Program-made: the position numbers and the translations under genes
Notes under the pieces: generated by a model
Database searches by the model: none
What the model saw: the letters and a program-made list of their open reading frames with translations, nothing else
What the model was told of the DNA's origin: nothing
NCBI RefSeq assembly: GCF_024749045.1
Contig: NZ_CP087184.1
Span: forward strand, 1,922,001 to 1,986,000
DNA length: 64,000 nucleotides
Direction: 5' to 3'
Origin: Pseudomonas sp. B21-028
GTDB lineage: Bacteria; Pseudomonadota; Gammaproteobacteria; Pseudomonadales; Pseudomonadaceae
Shown: positions 25,929 through 34,296 of the stretch, one piece after another
Layout of the letters: every line of letters starts with the position of its first letter
Numbering within the stretch: the stretch's first letter is position 1

Positions 25929-26063
25929 GCTCTGTACGAAAAGACTCGTTCATGCTGCGTTGAAAACAGCCTCGGAATGCTCATGTACTCCAGTACACTG
26001 CGCTTGCTCGGCTGTTTTCGCCTTGCCTGACCTTCGTCTCAAGACCTTTCGTACAGAGCCTAG
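25925..26063. mobile_element. MITE-like palindromic element at the moeA stop
   Basis: Perfect 17-bp terminal inverted repeats, ctaggctctgtacgaaa (25925-25941) and tttcgtacagagcctag (26047-26063), bound a 139-bp element with an inner dyad (gaaaacagcc / ggctgttttc). It codes for nothing. The ends include a CTAG that could be the target duplication. Similar short elements with 'ctctgtacgaaaag' ends are, as I recall, dispersed in other pseudomonad genomes. Confidence 0.75.
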
Positions 26064-26182
26064 TGACCTGCACGAACCCGCCATACAGCCCACTTACTAT
26101 CTGTCTCGCAAATTCGGGGCTTTTGACGGCGACTGTCACGGTACAGACGCCATCGGAAATAAACCGTATTTGTGAGACGGCA

Positions 26183-26204
26183 CACCACCCCAACAGGTGG
26201 TGTA
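26183..26204. other. Hairpin downstream of hypothetical gene
   Basis: An 8-bp stem acaccacc / ggtggtgt with a 6-nt loop, 42 bp past the stop of the minus-strand hypothetical gene. No T-tract, so it is only a weak terminator candidate. Confidence 0.35.
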
Positions 26205-26245
26205 CTGCGGCCCACGTCGATGTCCGGTGCTGGCGGCCATTGCTT

Positions 26246-26554
26246 TTATCGCGACAGCAGCATCACCAGTTGATCGAAACGGCTGTTCGCGATCCAGCCC
26301 AGGAGGCCGACGATCACCGCCGCCGCGCCGGCCGAATAGGCAAGTCTGTGTCGGATCACCTTCACATCGGTACGGATTTCATCCATGTCTCGGCGGATGT
26401 ACTTGAGGTGGGTTTCCAGTTCAACGACGCGCGGTTCCAAATCAATTCCTCCAACGGGATTACTGCAACTTTTGCATTCGTTCTGAGCATCGGCCCGCTC
26501 GCTCCCGAGAGATGCGAACTGTCGAGGCGACAGCTTGTATTCATGGCTACGCAT
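26246..26554 (-). CDS. Hypothetical protein with coiled coil and C-terminal membrane segment
   Basis: About 102 residues from the ATG at 26554 (MRSHEYKLSPRQF...). The frame is open to 26689, with alternative ATGs at 26566 and 26578; none has a clear ribosome-binding site. A CxxC-like pair (ECKSCSN) occurs near the N-terminus, then a heptad-type helix (VVELETHLKYIRRDMDEIRTD) and a TM helix (YSAGAAAVIVGLLGWIA). The layout resembles XhlA-like or other small anchored proteins. The region is AT-richer than its flanks and follows a MITE, so acquisition is possible. Function unknown. Confidence 0.55.
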   Translation of the reverse strand: MRSHEYKLSPRQFASLGSERADAQNECKSCSNPVGGIDLEPRVVELETHLKYIRRDMDEIRTDVKVIRHRLAYSAGAAAVIVGLLGWIANSRFDQLVMLLSR

Positions 26555-26900
26555 GGGACGCTTCATCCCTTTGGCCATTACTGTTCGAACCACTGATCCG
26601 TCCCCTGCGGGCCGTGACGTATCCATCCATGGGTTAGCACATCCTTGTGTAGTAAGTGTTTTTATCGGTCCAGCACAACAGAGTGCCAAGGTGTCTCAAT
26701 ACTGCTGGAGGGTCAATTGAGCTGATTCGCCAAGTCTTGTAAGAAAACTCTTTGACTGCGGATACGTCGCTCCGATGCGCCGGCTGGCGCTTTATCCGTG
26801 GGCCAGATGTGGGGTTTTTTTATTAAATTGACGCGGCGAGGGCTTTTTCAGCCGAATGCGTGGTCCCAATCCCTGGAACCTTCCAATGACGGAGATAGGG
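26555..26900. other. AT-rich gap between the hypothetical gene and yegS
   Basis: 346 bp with no gene I can support. It holds the possible upstream extension of the hypothetical frame on the minus strand and the promoter region of yegS on the plus strand, including a T-tract at 26815-26822. No repeat or confident promoter stands out. Confidence 0.4.
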
Positions 26901-27818
26901 ATGAGCAAAGGCAAGGCGCTATTGATTCTGCATGGCAAGCAAGCGCTCAACGAAGAGGTTCGCGCCGCCGTGATGCTCAGGCGCAAGCAGGGTTGGGACC
27001 TGGCGGTGCGATTGACCTGGGAGGCGGGCGATGCCCGGCGGTGCGTCGAGGAGGCGCTGGAGGCCGGTTATACGCGGCTGATTGCCGGCGGCGGTGACGG
27101 AACCTTGCGTGATATTGCCGAAGCGATGGCCCTCGCGCCCGGCGAGGCCAGTCTGGTGTTGCTGCCCCTGGGCACTGCCAATGATTTTGCCCGGGCGGTC
27201 GGGGTGCCGCTGGAGCCGGATCGGGCCCTGGATCTGCTGGACGTTGAACCGTACCCCATCGATCTTGGCGAGGTCGGCGGGCGGATTTTCCTCAACATGG
27301 CCACGGGCGGTTTCGGCAGCCAGGTAACAGCAAATACCTCCGAAGAACTCAAAAAGGTGTTGGGGGGCGCCGCTTACCTGTTTACCGGGCTCACGCGCTT
27401 CAGTGAACTGAGTGCGGCCTATGGCGAATTGCAGGGACCGGGATTCAGCTGGCAGGGCGATCTGCTCGCGTTGGGCATCGGTAATGGCCGGCAGGCCGGA
27501 GGAGGCCATGAGTTGTGTCCGCAGGCCCTGATCGATGACGGGTTGCTGGATATCAGCATCCTGCCAGCCCCCCAGGAAGTGGTCAGTACGCTAAAGGACT
27601 TGCTCGCCGGTGGCCTGGGTATCGACAACATGTTCGTGCGCGCACGCTTGCCATGGGTGGAAATCAACGTGGCCCAGGGCCTGGATATCAATCTGGATGG
27701 CGAGCCCTTGCAGGTTGGCAGTCTGCGATTCACGGTGCGTTCGAAGGCGCTGCGTGTACATTTGCCACCCGACTCGCCTTTGCTGGTTGCCTCGGCGAGG
27801 CTCAATCGTCCAGGCTGA
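26901..27818 (+). CDS. yegS: Lipid kinase YegS-like
   Basis: 305-residue diacylglycerol-kinase-fold enzyme that phosphorylates lipids, probably at the inner face of the membrane. The nucleotide motif GGGDGTLRDIAEA is at about residue 63, followed by LPLGTANDFARA and GNGRQAGGGHELCPQA; the conserved C-terminal LDGEPL is present. The ATG at 26901 follows GGAGATAGGG. Its 3' end overlaps the convergent response-regulator gene by 17 bp. Confidence 0.9.
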   Translation: MSKGKALLILHGKQALNEEVRAAVMLRRKQGWDLAVRLTWEAGDARRCVEEALEAGYTRLIAGGGDGTLRDIAEAMALAPGEASLVLLPLGTANDFARAVGVPLEPDRALDLLDVEPYPIDLGEVGGRIFLNMATGGFGSQVTANTSEELKKVLGGAAYLFTGLTRFSELSAAYGELQGPGFSWQGDLLALGIGNGRQAGGGHELCPQALIDDGLLDISILPAPQEVVSTLKDLLAGGLGIDNMFVRARLPWVEINVAQGLDINLDGEPLQVGSLRFTVRSKALRVHLPPDSPLLVASARLNRPG

Positions 27819-28464
27819 TGATCTGCTCGCGCACGGCGAAAAGCACCAGTCCGGCCACGTCATGGATCTGCAGGCGCTTCATGATCTGGGCCCGATGGGT
27901 TTCCACGGTCTTGATGCTCAGGCTCAGGCCGTTGGCAATTTCGCGGGTGGATTTGCCACGCACGATCAGCCGCAGTATTTCCAGCTGGCGTGCCGTCAGG
28001 TTGTGGGTCTGGGCAGGGGAGGGCTGATGCTTCGGCTGGGTGCGGGTCAGGGCCTGGTTGATCACGGTATGGGCGATGGCGGGGCTCAGGTAGTGTTCAT
28101 CGTTACGTAATGCGTTCAGGGCGTGTTCCAGCTCGGTGGCCGTCGTGTCCTTGAGCAGATACCCATGGGCACCGGACTCAAGCGCCTGCATGATCAGCGC
28201 CGGATCGGTGTGCATCGACAGGATCAGCACCTTGCTGCGTGGCCGTACCTGCTTGAGCTCGCGCAGGGCGTCCAGGCCGCTGGTGTTCTTCATGGAGATG
28301 TCCAGCAACACGATATCGGGGTCCAGCCGTTCGACCAGCGCCAGGAGTTGTGCGCCGTCACTGGCTTCACCGATGACGGCATAGCCGGGCAGATCCGTGA
28401 TCAGTGCGCGCACACCGGCGCGGATCAGTGAGTGGTCATCTACCAGGAGCAAATTACAAGTCAA
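27802..28464 (-). CDS. NarL/LuxR family response regulator
   Basis: 220-residue regulator with receiver (LLLVDDHSLIRAGVRA, phospho-Asp in IVLLDISMKNTSG, Lys in YLLKDT) and a LuxR-type HTH (TARQLEILRLIVRGKSTREIANGLSLSIKTVETHRAQIM). It shares a four-base overlap (28461-28464) with its cognate sensor. The pair resembles ErdR-like or other HPK7/NarL systems of pseudomonads; the signal cannot be deduced. Confidence 0.9.
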   Translation of the reverse strand: MTCNLLLVDDHSLIRAGVRALITDLPGYAVIGEASDGAQLLALVERLDPDIVLLDISMKNTSGLDALRELKQVRPRSKVLILSMHTDPALIMQALESGAHGYLLKDTTATELEHALNALRNDEHYLSPAIAHTVINQALTRTQPKHQPSPAQTHNLTARQLEILRLIVRGKSTREIANGLSLSIKTVETHRAQIMKRLQIHDVAGLVLFAVREQIISLDD

Positions 28465-29354
28465 TGGAGAACCTTATTTTTACTGGCCCGTGCCAGGGCG
28501 CGAGGGGCCCAGGGGAAACGGGCTTCGATGTGCGTGCCCTTGCCGGCTTCACTGATGACTTTCAGCGTGCCGCCCAACTGCTCGACTCGCTCTGACATGC
28601 CGGCCATGCCGCGCTGTCCTTCGCGACCGGGGTGGGGCGCCGGGACGAACCCATGACCGTCATCGTGGATCAGCAGCGACAGGCCTTCGGGCAGGCGTTG
28701 CAGGCGCACCAGCAGATTACTCGCTTGGGCGTGGCGCAAGACGTTGGTGACCGCTTCCTGGGTGATCCGAAAGGCAGCGACCGTCATTTCCTCCGGGATG
28801 CCCGTCATGCGCTGCTGGCAGTCGAGGCTCCATCTTACCGGAGTATTGGCCAGTGTCTTGAGCAGGTGCGCGCGCAGGCTGGCTTCAAGCCCGAGGCTGG
28901 TCAACTGCCTCGGGTTGAGAATGGCCGATACATCGCGGACTTTGTTGAGGGTTTCGTCCAACGTTTCGCCAAGTATCGAGCACTGCGCTTGCAGATCATC
29001 CGGCATCCGGCGCTTGAGCCATTCGCTCTGCAATTTCGCCGCCGTCAGTAGCTGGCCAATATCGTCGTGCAATTCGCGACTGAGCCGATGGCGTTCATTT
29101 TCCTGGACTTCGAGCAGCCGGTCGGCCAACTCCTGGGGTTGGAACTTGATGGATTTTCGCGACAACTGGTACTGGATCCAGACACAGGCCAGGGCCGCAA
29201 TATTCAACACCAGCAAGCCCAATGGCAATGTACGGGCAAGCAGATAGATCAGCAGGCAGCCAAGGGTCGAGCAAGTGCACAGAAACAGTGTGAACCGGCG
29301 GGCGTTTTCTCGGGAAGGCGGCCAGGTGACGAGTGACTTGAGGCTGGCGTACAT
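28461..29354 (-). CDS. HPK7-type sensor histidine kinase
   Basis: 297 residues from the ATG at 29354 (MYASLKSLV...). The frame is open to 29510 but the extra part looks non-coding. Two adjacent TM helices (TLFLCTCSTLGCLLIYLLA and LGLLVLNIAALACVWIQY) lie near the N-terminus with almost no periplasmic loop. The kinase core follows: HRLSRELHDDIGQLLTAA with the phospho-His, then an HATPase with EAVTNVLRHA and HDDGHGF. Short sensors of this kind often detect signals within the membrane or through another protein. Co-transcribed with the regulator downstream. Confidence 0.87.
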   Translation of the reverse strand: MYASLKSLVTWPPSRENARRFTLFLCTCSTLGCLLIYLLARTLPLGLLVLNIAALACVWIQYQLSRKSIKFQPQELADRLLEVQENERHRLSRELHDDIGQLLTAAKLQSEWLKRRMPDDLQAQCSILGETLDETLNKVRDVSAILNPRQLTSLGLEASLRAHLLKTLANTPVRWSLDCQQRMTGIPEEMTVAAFRITQEAVTNVLRHAQASNLLVRLQRLPEGLSLLIHDDGHGFVPAPHPGREGQRGMAGMSERVEQLGGTLKVISEAGKGTHIEARFPWAPRALARASKNKVLH

Positions 29355-29589
29355 GACGGATGGAGCCACTGAGTGTTCGCTGCGGGCGAGCCGGTCAGCA
29401 CAGGGGGCGGCCCGGGTCGGTAAATGGTTCTGGTCGAGGCTGGCTTCAGATTGACGGCATTTCCTGCCGTTGTTTTGAAGTGCCCGACGCGAGACATAGT
29501 ACCACTTCATCCATGGTTGGTCGCGCTCGGCATGATCGCTTGAAAGCGCCGTGGAGCAGGCTCGTCGAGCTGGGCCGGCATCATCGTTA

Positions 29590-30060
29590 TCACGCTTGTT
29601 TCTGGGAATAGGAGAGCAGACTCAGGGGAGGTGCCGCAGGCAATGCCTCGCAGGGGCTCTGGCCCACCTGGAGTGCAAATGCTTCGATCAACGAGGTCTG
29701 TTCGCTGTTGTCCAGGCTGAGCTGGCCGGTGGTGGGGTCGACGAGTTCAAGTTGCCATGCCATCAGTGTGAAGCAGTCCTTCAATGCCTCCAGAGCCTGA
29801 TCATGCAATTCCATGTGGTTTTGCGCATGACTGAGCAAGCCATGGATATGCAGCGAAAACTCCGAAACGGCTTCCAGCGCCAAGGCATTTGCCTTGTTTG
29901 CCAACTTCAGCAGGGAGCTGAGCATGCAATCGATCGCATCCTTGTCGTTACTGATCAATTGCAGATGGCTCAGGCATTCCTCCGACTTGGCCAAAAGGGT
30001 CTCGGCTTCGGTCAGGAATTCGGGAAAGCGCTGGATCCAGTTCTTACGATCGTTCGGCAT
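29590..30060 (-). CDS. Hypothetical helical protein, possibly a degenerate Hpt/CheA-P1-like domain
   Basis: 156 residues from the ATG at 30060 (MPNDRKNWIQRFPEFL...); an ATG at 30072 is also possible. The sequence is predicted almost wholly helical, with LLKLANKANALALEAVSEFSL and QALEALKDCFTLMAWQLELVD resembling the helices of a CheA-P1/Hpt bundle. The histidine expected in the second helix is not in the usual context, so phosphotransfer is doubtful. It is divergent from cheV across a 480-bp gap, which makes a chemotaxis link tempting but unproven. Confidence 0.6.
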   Translation of the reverse strand: MPNDRKNWIQRFPEFLTEAETLLAKSEECLSHLQLISNDKDAIDCMLSSLLKLANKANALALEAVSEFSLHIHGLLSHAQNHMELHDQALEALKDCFTLMAWQLELVDPTTGQLSLDNSEQTSLIEAFALQVGQSPCEALPAAPPLSLLSYSQKQA

Positions 30061-30543
30061 GCTTATCTCCACAACATCATGTCAGGCGAAAGGAAACCGC
30101 TTGTGGCGAGCGACGGGACCTGACAGTCGGCAACGAACGGACCTCGCGTCGTTGTGCCTTGCCTGGGTAAGGACGAGCCTGCAGGCGATTGCACTGGCGG
30201 GAACGGCCGAAAGGCTGGAAGTCTGATGTCCTGGGGTCGCACACAAAGGCCTGACTCCGTTCAGCAATGAGAATGGCGTCACATTAATGGCTATTGGATA
30301 TCGGGAATATCAGGTTGGACCTGATTGTGCCTAGGGGAATCCCTTAGACAGGGGAACCTTTTGCGCAAAACGTAGTCGCGCAGCGAGGAAGCAAGCGGGG
30401 ATGAAGAAGGTGAAGGCAGTAAAACATGATGTTAAGGTGATATCAATCCTTCGCGCAGGTATTTCAGGCAGGGGTCAAGATCCGCTTTGGGCGGCCGATA
30501 GCTGTTCTATTGGATTCATCCGAACAATCCCCAGGAGTCATCG
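30061..30543. other. Long intergenic region upstream of cheV
   Basis: About 480 bp without a supported gene. It contains the FliA promoter of cheV at 30475-30501. The centre (about 30280-30460) is AT-richer than its flanks and could hold the promoter of the divergent hypothetical gene; I cannot assign one. No repeat stands out. Confidence 0.5.
30475..30501 (+). promoter_or_regulatory. FliA (sigma-28) promoter of cheV
   Basis: TCAAGATC (30475-30482) and GCCGATAG (30494-30501) are separated by 11 bp. This fits the flagellar class sigma-28 pattern (TCAAGTTT-N11-GCCGATAA type). It is 43 bp before the cheV ATG and places cheV with late flagellar and chemotaxis genes. Confidence 0.75.
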
Positions 30544-31467
30544 ATGGCCAGCATTCTCGACACAGTAGATCAACGAACCCAGCTGGTGGGTGAGAATCGC
30601 CTGGAAATTCTCATGTTTCGCCTGGCGGGCCGGCAATTGTTCGCCATTAACGTGTTCAAGGTCCAGGAAGTGTTGCAACTGCCCAAGTTGACCCTGATGC
30701 CGCAGCGCCATCCATTTGTCTGTGGCGTGGTCAACCTGCGGGGCCAGACGTTGCCGGTGATCGATCTGTCCCAGGCTATCGGCATGCGTCCATTGGTGCC
30801 GGGGGCCAACAGCACCATTATCGTGACTGAATACAATCGCTCGGTTCAGGCGTTCCTGGTGGGTGGCGTGGACCGCATCGTCAACATGAACTGGGAAGCG
30901 ATCCTGCCACCTCCGACCAGCGCCGGTCGTGAACACTACCTGACCGCCATCAGCAAGGTGGACGATCAGTTGGTGGAAATCATCGACGTGGAAAAAGTCC
31001 TGGCCGAAATCGTGCCGTACAACGCCAAGGTTTCCCGAGACAAACTCGAAGACCCGGTGCTGGAGCGTGCCCGTGGACGTGAGGTGCTGCTGGTGGACGA
31101 CTCCAACGTCGCGCTCTCGCAACTGCGCGACACCCTGGGTCAGTTGGGCATCAAGATGCACATTGCCAGCGATGGCTTGAAGGCCCTGAACATGCTCAAG
31201 GCATGGGCCGACAGTGGCGAGGTGATGACCGATAAGCTGCTGATGATCTTCACCGACGCGGAAATGCCGGAAATGGACGGCTACCGCCTCACGACTGAAA
31301 TTCGCAACGACCCACGGTTGCGTGGACTCTACGTGGTGTTGCACACCTCGCTGTCCGGCAGCTTCAACGACTCGATGGTCAAGAAGGTCGGCTGCGATAA
31401 CTTCCTCTCCAAATTCCAGCCGGACAAACTGGTCGACGTGGTGCGCCAGCGACTGATGCTCGACTGA
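30544..31467 (+). CDS. cheV: Chemotaxis coupling protein CheV
   Basis: 307-residue fusion of an N-terminal CheW-like domain (about residues 15-160; FRLAGRQLFAINVFKVQEVLQ, GVVNLRGQTLPVIDL) and a C-terminal receiver (about 180-305; VLLVDDSNVALSQL, phospho-Asp in IFTDAEMPEMDGY, Lys in FLSKFQPDK). It couples chemoreceptors to CheA and may act as a phosphate sink. AGGAG lies before the ATG. A sigma-28 promoter precedes it. Confidence 0.95.
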   Translation: MASILDTVDQRTQLVGENRLEILMFRLAGRQLFAINVFKVQEVLQLPKLTLMPQRHPFVCGVVNLRGQTLPVIDLSQAIGMRPLVPGANSTIIVTEYNRSVQAFLVGGVDRIVNMNWEAILPPPTSAGREHYLTAISKVDDQLVEIIDVEKVLAEIVPYNAKVSRDKLEDPVLERARGREVLLVDDSNVALSQLRDTLGQLGIKMHIASDGLKALNMLKAWADSGEVMTDKLLMIFTDAEMPEMDGYRLTTEIRNDPRLRGLYVVLHTSLSGSFNDSMVKKVGCDNFLSKFQPDKLVDVVRQRLMLD

Positions 31468-31537
31468 AGCTGATCGTGGTTTGCTTCGATGGCCGGCTCG
31501 TATATGGTGGCGTTTTTTTACCATCCGGGAGCTGACC

Positions 31538-32347
31538 ATGTTGCGTCTGAGCGCGCTGTACCGTTATCCGTTGAAGTCCGGCAAGGGCCAGTCCCTGCAA
31601 GGGATTGGCCTGGACAAGCTAGGCCTGGATGGTGACCGGCGCTGGATGCTGGTGGATGAAGGCACCGGGCGATTCCTGACCCAGCGGGCCGTGGCGAAGA
31701 TGAGCCAGCTCTCGGCATTATGGAGCGAGACGGGGGGCTTGACCCTCAGTGCGCCGGGCTACGGCAGTATTGACGTGCCGCTGCCATCTACCCGGGAAGA
31801 GCAGCGCCGCGGGGTGATTATCTGGCGCGATACCCTGCGTGTGCCGGATGCCGGTGACGAGGCGGCGGCCTGGGTCAGCGAATTCATCGGCAACACCACC
31901 CGCTTGGTGCATGTGCCGGTGGAACTGGCACGCACCACGGCGGCCGGTTATGGCAAGGACGACGACAAGGTTGCCTTCGCCGACGGATTTCCGTTACTGC
32001 TGATCGGCCAGGACTCGCTGCAGGATCTGTCGAATCGGGTCGGTCGCCCGATGGAGATGTTGCGTTTTCGGCCCAACCTGGTGATCGAAGGCAGCCAGGC
32101 GTTTGCCGAGGATGGGTGGAAGCGCATTCGTATCGGTGATGTGGAGTTCCGGGTGGTCAAACCCTGCTCGCGGTGCATCATGACCACGGTAGACCCGCAG
32201 ACCGGCGAGCGCGATCCGGGCCGCGAGCCTTTCGCCACCTTGCAGCAGTATCGTTCGACACCGGACGGTCCGATGTTCGGTCAGAACCTGGTCAATGACG
32301 GCAATGGCCGGCTTGAAGTCGGCATGCCGGTCGAAGTGCTCGAATAA
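31538..32347 (+). CDS. MOSC domain protein (YcbX-like)
   Basis: 269-residue protein with an N-terminal MOSC_N beta-barrel domain (LSALYRYPLKSGKGQSLQ) and a C-terminal MOSC domain. The conserved cysteine lies in FRVVKPCSRCIMTTVD at about residue 210. Related YcbX/mARC-type proteins bind Mo cofactor and reduce N-hydroxylated compounds such as 6-N-hydroxylaminopurine. The E. coli YcbX has an extra C-terminal ferredoxin domain; this protein lacks it, so a partner reductase is needed. A start at 31538 follows GGGAGC. Confidence 0.85.
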   Translation: MLRLSALYRYPLKSGKGQSLQGIGLDKLGLDGDRRWMLVDEGTGRFLTQRAVAKMSQLSALWSETGGLTLSAPGYGSIDVPLPSTREEQRRGVIIWRDTLRVPDAGDEAAAWVSEFIGNTTRLVHVPVELARTTAAGYGKDDDKVAFADGFPLLLIGQDSLQDLSNRVGRPMEMLRFRPNLVIEGSQAFAEDGWKRIRIGDVEFRVVKPCSRCIMTTVDPQTGERDPGREPFATLQQYRSTPDGPMFGQNLVNDGNGRLEVGMPVEVLE

Positions 32348-32362
32348 ATCCTGGACAGCCCT

Positions 32363-32460
32363 CTGTAGGAGCTGCCGAACGCTGCGATCTTTTGCCTTGG
32401 TCTTTCGCTAAGACTCAACTGCCTGGGACAAGATCGCAGCCTCGTTGCACTCGACAGCTC
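32363..32460. repeat. Inverted REP pair of the 'tgtaggagctgc' type
   Basis: 'tgtaggagctgccgaacgct' with 'gcgatctt', and the reverse 'aagatcgcagc ... cagctc', form a long stem. This is a different REP subclass from the 'gcgagcaggctcgctccca' elements in the window. It lies between the convergent MOSC and ppnP genes. Confidence 0.85.
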
Positions 32461-32745
32461 TTACGCGCGATATTCACACAGGTAGGCCGTGTCGACCGCG
32501 ACCTTGAGCTGGAACTTGCTGTCGGCCGGTACATTGAACTGGCTGCCGGCTGCGAAGGTTTCCCATTCGGTATTGCCGGGCAGTTTCACGGTCAGGGCGC
32601 CGGACACCACGTGCATGATTTCCCGCTGGGCCGTGCCGAATTCGTATTCGCCCGGCGCCATGACGCCGATGGTCGCAGGGCCTTCAGCCGTACCGAAAGC
32701 GATCGATTTGACGGTGCCGTCGAAGTACTCGTTGACTTTGAACAT
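32461..32745 (-). CDS. ppnP: Pyrimidine/purine nucleoside phosphorylase
   Basis: 94-residue single-domain cupin (DUF1255, E. coli YaiE/PpnP) that phosphorolyses nucleosides to base and ribose-1-phosphate. Starts [17 protein letters not shown] at 32745 and contains [12 protein letters not shown] and the C-terminal [13 protein letters not shown]. The length matches the family exactly. The frame is open further upstream but without family similarity. Confidence 0.92.
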   Translation of the reverse strand: MFKVNEYFDGTVKSIAFGTAEGPATIGVMAPGEYEFGTAQREIMHVVSGALTVKLPGNTEWETFAAGSQFNVPADSKFQLKVAVDTAYLCEYRA

Positions 32746-32827
32746 GGGCGATTCCTCGAAAAAGGGCTGAAAAAGGCCGGCCAGTATGCACAAGGCTTCG
32801 ACACTCGTCATCTGTGGCGGGGGCAGG

Positions 32828-33370
32828 TCAATCCACCAGCACCAGGGGCAATAACCTTGCCGTATTGCGCGCATCTTCCAGGGCGCGGTGCTGTTGACCG
32901 GAAAATTGCAGGCCGGCCAGTTGCAACGCTCCGTTAAGTCCCAGCGGCCGTTCCAGTCGACGGGTCTTGGCGAAGCGTTGCTTGAGGTTCATGTGGGGCA
33001 CGCGGGCGAGAGCACTGTCTAACTGTTGCTGCTGCCATTCCTGGAGCAACTGCTTGCGGTCATAGTCGCCCCAACTGACCCATCCCCCCAGGTTCGCGTG
33101 GTAGGGCGCCAGCCAGCGTTCGAACGCTGGCCAGACCTCGGAGAGGGTCGCTGCGCTGTCGATATTGGCTTGGGTAATGTGCGTCAGCTCGCGGCAAAAG
33201 GGCGTGAGCAGCGGTCGTCTCAGGGGCCGCACGAAACGCTGGAAGTGATCCAGCTCGCGCCCGTCACGGTTCACCAGGGTGGCACCGATCTCGATAATTT
33301 CCATCTCGGCTACCGGCCAGCCACCTTCATCGGTGGTGGCCTCCAGATCAATCACCAGCCATTGAGACAT
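32828..33370 (-). CDS. DEDDh-family 3'-5' exonuclease
   Basis: 180-residue exonuclease of the RNase T/DnaQ superfamily. Catalytic acidic residues are visible: VIDLEATT (Asp/Glu of motif I), a central motif II region around [10 protein letters not shown], and HRALEDARN with His and Asp of motif III. The arrangement resembles ERI-1/KapD-like exonucleases. The ATG at 33370 follows GGAAA; a GTG immediately before it extends the frame by one codon. The nucleic acid substrate is not known. Confidence 0.85.
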   Translation of the reverse strand: MSQWLVIDLEATTDEGGWPVAEMEIIEIGATLVNRDGRELDHFQRFVRPLRRPLLTPFCRELTHITQANIDSAATLSEVWPAFERWLAPYHANLGGWVSWGDYDRKQLLQEWQQQQLDSALARVPHMNLKQRFAKTRRLERPLGLNGALQLAGLQFSGQQHRALEDARNTARLLPLVLVD

Positions 33371-33432
33371 CACGGGTTTCCGGTATCGGCGTGCAGATGG
33401 TTTTGAGCGTAGTCAAATGCGGTACATTCGCC

Positions 33433-33488
33433 TAGTGGCCTGTACGGTTAATTTGAGTGCGCGAATTAGCCACGCAGGCCACCAGTGA
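33433..33488. repeat. Dispersed palindromic element, copy 2
   Basis: Same element as 23456-23510, here more symmetrical: outer arms tagtggcctg / caggccacca and inner arms ggttaatt / aattagcc. It sits between the divergent exonuclease and TetR genes, which argues against a pure terminator function. Confidence 0.7.
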
Positions 33489-33578
33489 TTCATGCGCGCA
33501 ACTTCTGTCCGAGCGCTTGCCTGGGTGGCCGGCCCGGCTTAAATTGCCGGCGCCACGACGACTGCGGGAGGAGAATGG

Positions 33579-34205
33579 GTGGACGAGCGAAAAGCCCTGA
33601 CGGTGATGCGTGAGCTGGTTGGCCACGGACAATTGACCGACCCGGACAGTGCTCGCGGCAGGCTGCTCCAGAGCGCCGCCCACCTGTTTCGCAGCAAGGG
33701 CTTCGAACGCACCACGGTGCGCGACCTGGCGAGCGCCGTGGGCATTCAGTCCGGCAGCATTTTCCACCACTTCAAAAGCAAGGACGAGATCCTGCGGGCG
33801 GTGATGGAAGAAACCATCCTCTACAACACCGCCTTGATGCGTGCGGCACTGTCCGAGGCGGGCAGCGTGCGTGAACGGGTGCTCGCGCTGATCCGCTGTG
33901 AATTGCAGTCGATCATGGGCGGCACCGGCGAGGCAATGGCGGTGTTGGTCTATGAGTGGCGCTCGCTATCCGGGGAAGGGCAACGGCAAGTGCTGGCCTT
34001 GCGGGATATTTATGAAGACTTGTGGCTCGAGGTATTGGGTCAGGCCAAGGATGCCGGGTATATTCGCGGAGACGTGTTCGTTACCCGGCGTTTTCTCACT
34101 GGCGCGTTGTCCTGGACCACTACCTGGTTTCGCGTCGGGGGCAGTCTGAGTCTCGATCAGCTGGCCGAGCAAGCGTTGATTCTGGTGCTTGAAGAAAAAC
34201 AATAA
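33579..34205 (+). CDS. TetR/AcrR family transcriptional regulator
   Basis: 208-residue repressor. The HTH (FRSKGFERTTVRDLASAVGI, then GSIFHHFKSKDEIL) is at about residues 35-75, after an N-terminal extension. The GTG start at 33579 has GGGAGGAG upstream. The C-terminal ligand domain gives no hint of inducer. The next gene on the same strand, a solute-binding protein, begins 91 bp away. Its target is unknown. Confidence 0.88.
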   Translation: MDERKALTVMRELVGHGQLTDPDSARGRLLQSAAHLFRSKGFERTTVRDLASAVGIQSGSIFHHFKSKDEILRAVMEETILYNTALMRAALSEAGSVRERVLALIRCELQSIMGGTGEAMAVLVYEWRSLSGEGQRQVLALRDIYEDLWLEVLGQAKDAGYIRGDVFVTRRFLTGALSWTTTWFRVGGSLSLDQLAEQALILVLEEKQ

Positions 34206-34296
34206 TCAAGCGGCCCCGTTGAGTGGCCGCGGAGCTGGCTAAGTGGCTGAAACCGCCTAGCTTGAATGTATGGATGGACTTTTGGGGAGTGATGCC

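Noticed and set aside
26063..26596. 177-codon plus-strand frame opposite the anchored hypothetical protein
   Set aside because: Its translation has no structural pattern, whereas the minus-strand frame shows a coiled coil and a TM helix.
34211..34231. gcggcc / ggccgc hairpin after the TetR gene as terminator
   Set aside because: Only six base pairs and no T-tract follow; too weak to call.
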